This document shows, one piece after another, positions 59,642 to 64,000 of a stretch of DNA of 64,000 bases. Position 1 is the stretch's first letter; every line of letters begins with the position of its first letter. Origin of the DNA: Capnocytophaga haemolytica. GTDB lineage: Bacteria; Bacteroidota; Bacteroidia; Flavobacteriales; Flavobacteriaceae. Under the pieces are notes generated by a model. The model was not told the DNA's origin and did not search any database. It saw nothing but the letters and a program-made list of their open reading frames with translations. The translations under genes were made by a program, and so were the position numbers. The stretch is from positions 1,532,501 through 1,596,500 of the forward strand of contig NZ_CP014227.1 in the NCBI RefSeq assembly GCF_001553545.1. Direction: 5' to 3'.

Positions 59642-59672
59642 TGTACAATTTATAATGTATAAAGCATAATAA
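59638..59672. repeat. Heptamer array, five units of ATAATGT type
   Basis: ATAATGT, ACAATTT, ATAATGT, ATAAAGC and ATAATAA in one 7-bp phase. The stop of the M48 gene (59639-59641) lies in the first unit. A further pair of units, reversed, covers the end of lipA at 59745-59758. Confidence 0.8.
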
Positions 59673-59707
59673 AAAGAGGCTTCCTAATTTTTTTAGGAAG
59701 CCTCTTT
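59673..59707. terminator. Bidirectional terminator between M48 gene and lipA
   Basis: AAAGAGGCTTCCTAA pairs perfectly with TTAGGAAGCCTCTTT across a short T-rich loop. Confidence 0.88.
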
Positions 59708-59744
59708 GTTATTTATAATACACTACTTATCATTGTGAATATAC

Positions 59745-59758
59745 ATTATGCATTATAA
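59745..59758 (-). repeat. Two heptamer units across the lipA stop codon
   Basis: On the minus strand ATAATGC and ATAATGT in 7-bp phase, with weaker units after them. The lipA stop (59753-59755) is in the first unit. Confidence 0.55.
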
Positions 59759-60640
59759 AAGGTGTTTATGTGCTCTGTAGGACGACCTTACTAAGGCTCC
59801 ACTCTCTACGTGGCGGAACCCAAGTTCTAAGCCTATTTCCTTGTATTTGGCGAATTGCTCAGGAGTGATAAACTCTTTCACAGGTAGATGCCTTTTTGAA
59901 GGTTGTAAATATTGCCCTATGGTAACGATATCTACTTTGGCATCTTTTAGGTCGTATAAGGTTTCAATCACCTCTTCTTCTTTTTCACCTAAGCCGAGCA
60001 TAATCCCCGATTTAGTACGGTTGGCACCATTATCTTTTAAATAACGCAGCACACCTAAGCTACGGTCGTATTTTGCCTGTATACGCACTTCACGAGTGAG
60101 GCGGCGTACGGTTTCCATATTATGTGATATAATCTCAGGAGCTGCTGTAAGAATACGGTTTAGGTTGCGCTCTACTCCTTGGAAGTCAGGGATAAGTGTT
60201 TCCATAGTAGTATTGGGGTTCATACGACGCACAGCCCCAACGGTCTCAGCCCACATAATGCTACCCATATCCTTAAGGTCGTCGCGGTCTACTGAGGTGA
60301 TTACGGCGTGCTTAATATTCATCAGTTTGATGGAGCGCGCTACTTTTTCAGGCTCTTCCCAGTCGAGTGTTTCAGGGCGTCCTGTTTTCACCCCACAGAA
60401 TCCACAAGAGCGTGTACAGATATTCCCAAGAATCATAAAGGTAGCTGTACCTTCTCCCCAGCATTCACCCATATTAGGGCAACTTCCTGAGGTACAGATG
60501 GTATGAAGGTTATATCGGTCTACTACGTTTCTTAGTTCAGTGTACTTTTTCCCAGTGGGCAGTTTTACACGTATCCACTTTGGCTTAGGTGTTAAAGTAT
60601 TGGTTTGTGTTTCTTCTATTGTAAGCGTTTCTACACTCAT
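59753..60640 (-). CDS. lipA: Lipoyl synthase LipA
   Basis: 295 residues of the radical SAM enzyme that inserts two sulfurs into octanoyl-protein. [20 protein letters not shown] gives the auxiliary-cluster cysteines, [18 protein letters not shown] the CxxxCxxC radical SAM cluster, and the C-terminal [17 protein letters not shown] the conserved Ser that ligates the auxiliary cluster. The protein is complete. It has its own promoter at 60669-60699. Confidence 0.96.
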   Translation of the reverse strand: MSVETLTIEETQTNTLTPKPKWIRVKLPTGKKYTELRNVVDRYNLHTICTSGSCPNMGECWGEGTATFMILGNICTRSCGFCGVKTGRPETLDWEEPEKVARSIKLMNIKHAVITSVDRDDLKDMGSIMWAETVGAVRRMNPNTTMETLIPDFQGVERNLNRILTAAPEIISHNMETVRRLTREVRIQAKYDRSLGVLRYLKDNGANRTKSGIMLGLGEKEEEVIETLYDLKDAKVDIVTIGQYLQPSKRHLPVKEFITPEQFAKYKEIGLELGFRHVESGALVRSSYRAHKHLL

Positions 60641-60668
60641 TATTCTAATCCTTAATACAAATTTTTTC

Positions 60669-60699
60669 CAAAAGTACTACTTTTTTAAATACTGACAAA
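60669..60699 (-). promoter_or_regulatory. Promoter of lipA
   Basis: On the minus strand TTTG (60699-60696), a 19-base spacer and TACTTTTG (60676-60669). Confidence 0.65.
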
Positions 60700-60835
60700 T
60701 TCTTCTGAGTAAAAAGTTTTCTGTATCAAATGTAAAAGTCTATAAACCAAATAGTAAACAGTTTTCCCCAATAGTCATAACAAAGATAAAATAGGATATT
60801 TTGTTGGTATTTAATTTTTTTAATTTACTTTTGCA

Positions 60836-60843
60836 ATTCTAAA
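60836..60843 (+). promoter_or_regulatory. -7 element upstream of gldF
   Basis: TACTTTTG lies 12 bases before the gldF ATG, so the mRNA would be nearly leaderless. No TTTG at the proper spacing was found. Confidence 0.4.
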
Positions 60844-60854
60844 ATAGACATTTG

Positions 60855-61574
60855 ATGTTTGCACTATTTAAAAAAGAGATTCGTTATTTTTTTACATCCC
60901 CAATAGGGATTACGGTCATAGGGCTATTTGTGGTGCTCTGTGGCTTATTTTTATGGGTATTGAAGTCTGATTACAATATCTTTAATGCAGGCTTTGCTGA
61001 TTTACTTCCGTTTTTCAGGTTATCCTCGTGGATATTTGTGTTTTTAGTACCTGCTTTGACGATGCGCAGTATTTCAGAGGAACGACGTAGTGGTATGCTT
61101 ACTTTATTATTCACTAAGCCTTTGACAATTTGGCAGATGGTATTAGGTAAGTACGCAGGGATACTCTTATTTTTGCTGATTGTACTATTGCCTTCCGTTC
61201 TTTATGTGTATATAGTCTGGGTGCTTGGCAAACCAGTGGGTAACTTAGATGTAGCAGGTACGATAGGCTCGTATATCGCATTATTTTTGCTTATTGCTAC
61301 TTTTGCAGCTGTGGGCTTATGGGCATCGGCTGTGAGTAGCAACCAGATCATTTCGTTTGTATTGGCTACTTTTTTATGTTTCTTTCTCTTTTTTGGTCTT
61401 GACCAAGTAGTGGCTTTGATAGCACCTGACAGTATCGTAGGTTATGGGTTTCAATCACATTTTGATGCTATCAGTAGAGGGGTTATCGATAGCCGTGACG
61501 TCATTTACTTTCTCTCGGTGATTATTTTCTTTTTGTATATCACTACTTTATCTCTCAAAACGTATAAGCAATGA
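60855..61574 (+). CDS. gldF: Gliding-motility ABC transporter permease GldF
   Basis: 239 residues from ATG 60855 (MFALFKKEIRYFFTSPIGIT). Six hydrophobic segments fit an ABC-2 permease, and the KKEIRYFFTSPIGIT start and RSISEERRSGMLTLLFTKPL are typical of GldF. GldA, GldF and GldG are required for gliding and surface transport in Flavobacteriia (known from Flavobacterium johnsoniae). gldA is not in this window. The stop overlaps the gldG start (ATGA). Confidence 0.9.
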   Translation: MFALFKKEIRYFFTSPIGITVIGLFVVLCGLFLWVLKSDYNIFNAGFADLLPFFRLSSWIFVFLVPALTMRSISEERRSGMLTLLFTKPLTIWQMVLGKYAGILLFLLIVLLPSVLYVYIVWVLGKPVGNLDVAGTIGSYIALFLLIATFAAVGLWASAVSSNQIISFVLATFLCFFLFFGLDQVVALIAPDSIVGYGFQSHFDAISRGVIDSRDVIYFLSVIIFFLYITTLSLKTYKQ

Positions 61575-63277
61575 AACGAGTATTAAAATCTATATATTTT
61601 AAAGTAGCTTTGGCATTGATAGGGCTGCTGATTCTTAATTTTATTGCCAGTAAGGCTCATACACGTGTGGATATGACCAAAGATAAGCGCTATACGCTTT
61701 CAGAGACTACACGTCGTGTGCTGCTACATATTAAAGAGCCTGTGCTCATCGAAGTGCTTTTAAAGGGCGATATCCCTACTGAATTTAAGAAGTTACAGAC
61801 TGAAACGCTACAACTATTGGAGGAATATGCGGCGATGAACAGCAATATAACCGTGCAGTTTGTCAATCCTTTGGAGAATGAGTCTGACCCGCAGGCATTG
61901 ATTCAGCAGATGGTACTCAATGGGCTTAATCCTCTTGAAATATCACAAACAGAAGCTGGTAATACTTCAAAAGTGCATATCTTTCCGTGGGCAGTGATTT
62001 CTACTATCGAGAATATGGGAGGCAAGCAACAAGAGCGTAGGGTAAAGGTACCTCTTTTTGTTAATAAATTAGGGGCTAATGACCAAGAACAAGTGCAGAA
62101 TTCCGTACAGCGACTGGAATATAACTTCACTGATGCTCTTTATAAGCTCACGCTACACAAGCAAAAGAAAATAGCGATCTTAAAGAGTAATGGCACTCTC
62201 GAAGATATTTATATGGCTGACTTTATCAAGATGGCACGTGAGTATTACTACATTGCGCCTTTCACACTTGATTCGGTAAAGACCAATGCTGAGAAGACAC
62301 TTAGAGATCTTCAGGAATATAACTTATTAGTAGTGCCCAAACCCACTGAACCTTTTACTGACCCTGAAAAGCAAGTACTCGACCAATATGTGATGGGTGG
62401 TGGACGCGTGTTATGGCTCATTGATAATGTAAATATCACGCTTGACGACCTCTATAAGGCTGGCGGTGCAGCCGTAGCAATGCCTGTAAATCTCAACCTT
62501 ACAGATATGTTTTTTAGCTATGGGTTTAGGATTAATTACACGCTGGTAAACGACTTGTATTTCTCAGAAATTGTCATTGCTACTGGCGAAGGTTCGCAGT
62601 CGCGCTATATGCCTATCCCGTGGGTGTACAACCCTTTAGTGCTTTCAAAGAATAATCACCTTATTACAAATCATTTAGATGCGGTACGTTTGCAGTTTGC
62701 CAATGGGATAGATACCCTGAAGAACGATATAAAGAAAACTGTATTACTATCGAGTTCAAACTTAGCAAAGGCAGATGGCACCCCGCGTGAAATTAGCTTA
62801 CGTATCAATCCTGATCAGATGGATAAAAACGCTTATAAGAAAGGCAATATACCAATGGGAGTGCTCTTAGAAGGCGAATTTACATCGGTTTATAAAGATA
62901 GGGTTCGCCCTATTGACCTAAAAGAAAAGGCAGATAAGAGCCTTCCTACAAAGATGATTGTAGTTTCTGATGGTGATATTATTAAGAATGACATTAGTGG
63001 CGGTCAACCTTTAGAGCTCGGTTTTGATAAGTGGACGAGTAAGTACTACGATAATAAAGCATTTTTACAGAACGCTGTAAACTATCTCTTAGATGATACC
63101 GCCTTCTTGCAGTTGCGCAATAAGAAAGTGCAATTGGCTTTCTTGGATAAGGAAAAGGTAGTTGAGAGTAAGAAGGCTTGGCAAGTAAAAGTATTTGTTA
63201 TCCCTCTTGTCATACTTATTGTCACTGCCATAGCCCTCTTATTAGGATACAGAAAGAAGTATCGAAAGAAGTGTTGA
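61571..63277 (+). CDS. gldG: Gliding-motility protein GldG
   Basis: 568 residues. An N-terminal helix (KVALALIGLLILNFIAS), a large extracytoplasmic part with the ABC_transp_aux-type segment MTKDKRYTLSETTRRVLLHI, and a C-terminal helix (VFVIPLVILIVTAIALLLGY). It pairs with GldF in the membrane. Start by overlap with gldF (ATGA), so translation is coupled. A terminator hairpin follows at 63301. Confidence 0.92.
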   Translation: MKRVLKSIYFKVALALIGLLILNFIASKAHTRVDMTKDKRYTLSETTRRVLLHIKEPVLIEVLLKGDIPTEFKKLQTETLQLLEEYAAMNSNITVQFVNPLENESDPQALIQQMVLNGLNPLEISQTEAGNTSKVHIFPWAVISTIENMGGKQQERRVKVPLFVNKLGANDQEQVQNSVQRLEYNFTDALYKLTLHKQKKIAILKSNGTLEDIYMADFIKMAREYYYIAPFTLDSVKTNAEKTLRDLQEYNLLVVPKPTEPFTDPEKQVLDQYVMGGGRVLWLIDNVNITLDDLYKAGGAAVAMPVNLNLTDMFFSYGFRINYTLVNDLYFSEIVIATGEGSQSRYMPIPWVYNPLVLSKNNHLITNHLDAVRLQFANGIDTLKNDIKKTVLLSSSNLAKADGTPREISLRINPDQMDKNAYKKGNIPMGVLLEGEFTSVYKDRVRPIDLKEKADKSLPTKMIVVSDGDIIKNDISGGQPLELGFDKWTSKYYDNKAFLQNAVNYLLDDTAFLQLRNKKVQLAFLDKEKVVESKKAWQVKVFVIPLVILIVTAIALLLGYRKKYRKKC

Positions 63278-63300
63278 TCTTTTTGATTATTACAGATAAT

Positions 63301-63334
63301 AAAGTCCCAAGAGTTTTTATGCTCTTGGGACTTT
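63301..63334. terminator. Bidirectional terminator between gldG and S46 peptidase
   Basis: AAAGTCCCAAGAG pairs perfectly with CTCTTGGGACTTT across eight bases. Confidence 0.88.
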
Positions 63335-63365
63335 CGTTTATAAATCTATTTAATTTTACCCTGTT

Positions 63366-64000
63366 TTATTGGGCGATAGTCATCTCATCGATGATATTTT
63401 TTGCTCCTGCGTAAATGTCAATTACCCAAAGCACATAGCGGATATCGACGTTGATGGTGCGTTGTAACTTTTTGTCGAAGATTACATCGCCTGCCATTGC
63501 CTCTATATTGCCATCGAAAGCCAGCCCTATGAGCTCTCCTTTGCCGTTCATCACGGGCGAGCCTGAGTTACCTCCTGTGATGTCATTATTGGTAAGGAAG
63601 TTCAGGTGCATTGAGCCATCTTTATCTATATACCTGCCGAAATTATTACTCGAATAGAGGTCGAGCATACGCTGTGGCATATCGAATTCTGGGTCGTCCT
63701 TTTTGTATTTGGCAACCATTGTTTTGAAAGTAGTGTAGTAATTTTTGCTCACATCAGCATTTCGGCTGTCTGTCGCAAGTGGATCGACCGTTCCGTAAGT
63801 CAGTCGGAGGGTTGAATTAGCATCAGGGTAGCGTATCGCACTAATCTTTGATACTCTCATACCCTCTACGAATCGGCGGAATGCCCCTTTGTAGCTATCA
63901 TTCAAAGCTACTAACTCAGGCGATTGGTCGCGGTATTTATCCAGCAGAGAGGATGAGAGCACAAACAGTGGGTCTTTCTCCAACTCAGCAATAGAAGTGC
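63366..64000 (-). CDS. S46-family dipeptidyl-peptidase, C-terminal part (start outside window)
   Basis: The frame is open to the window edge, so about 210 C-terminal residues of a protein near 700 are visible. NNDITGGNSGSPVMNGKGEL carries the catalytic Ser (GNSGSP), followed by GLAFDGNIEAMAGDVIFDKK and YVLWVIDIYAGAKNIIDEM. By spacing from the Ser, the Gly in FDGN sits at the position that is Gly in DPP7 and Arg in DPP11, so this member looks DPP7-like (hydrophobic rather than acidic P1). The rest of the active site is not visible. Confidence 0.85.
   Translation of the reverse strand, partial: TSIAELEKDPLFVLSSSLLDKYRDQSPELVALNDSYKGAFRRFVEGMRVSKISAIRYPDANSTLRLTYGTVDPLATDSRNADVSKNYYTTFKTMVAKYKKDDPEFDMPQRMLDLYSSNNFGRYIDKDGSMHLNFLTNNDITGGNSGSPVMNGKGELIGLAFDGNIEAMAGDVIFDKKLQRTINVDIRYVLWVIDIYAGAKNIIDEMTIAQ

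Noticed and set aside
1..64000. tRNA, rRNA or tmRNA genes
   Set aside because: No cloverleaf-like or conserved rRNA sequence was recognised on either strand; a covariance-model scan was not possible.

Overview
The window is a chromosomal segment of a Bacteroidota genome of class Flavobacteriia, most like Capnocytophaga. The pointers are gldF-gldG gliding genes, an S46 peptidase, a flavobacterial-type PyrC, the moxR-DUF58-Bat cluster, TonB receptor/lipoprotein biology, and many promoters of the form TTTG-N18..21-TAnnTTTG, the Bacteroidota sigma-A pattern. The genus is an inference; no rRNA or tRNA gene was seen.

Layout. 1-3460 (+): 3' end of ffh, small CPCC-type zinc protein, a decayed PIN toxin-like gene with a short partner, two unknowns, folD. 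3461-6046: candidate small RNA, then a RING-finger gene broken into three ORFs. 6111-19823 (-): acyltransferase, MscS channel, tail-specific protease, oxyR, LLM oxidoreductase, PspC-like protein, LRR lipoprotein, dinD remnant, MFS transporter, DUF368/PopT, kdsC-like phosphatase, DUF2520 protein. 20553-27781: mgtE, pentapeptide protein, NUDIX, thioredoxin-like protein, an intact PIN module, GT2, cysS. 27926-33033 (+): His-rich peptide, TonB receptor and three lipoproteins, read here as a candidate metal-uptake locus. 33447-39515 (+): pruA, YidE-type transporter, ybaB, parA-parB-DUF5683. 39584-46678 (-): endonuclease I, fused thrA, miaA, K+ channel, esterase, pyrC. 47395-52000 (+): moxR and Bat genes. 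52324-64000: gdhA, SDR protein, DUF805 remnant, fba, BI-1, CapA, M48 peptidase, lipA, gldF-gldG, S46 peptidase (partial).

The main signal not explained by genes is a pair of degenerate tandem-repeat classes. Seven intergenic sites carry imperfect 11-bp-period arrays (3 to about 18 units), all within about 320 bp upstream of a gene start and mostly upstream of promoters. About ten sites carry 7-bp-period arrays that sit on the stop codon of one gene or abut the start codon of the next. The heptamers fall into about three families seen in both orientations. I know of no described function for either class in this group.

Several genes are frame-broken (PIN, RING-family, DUF58, DUF805). Some lie at homopolymers, so sequencing error, real decay and phase variation all remain possible.
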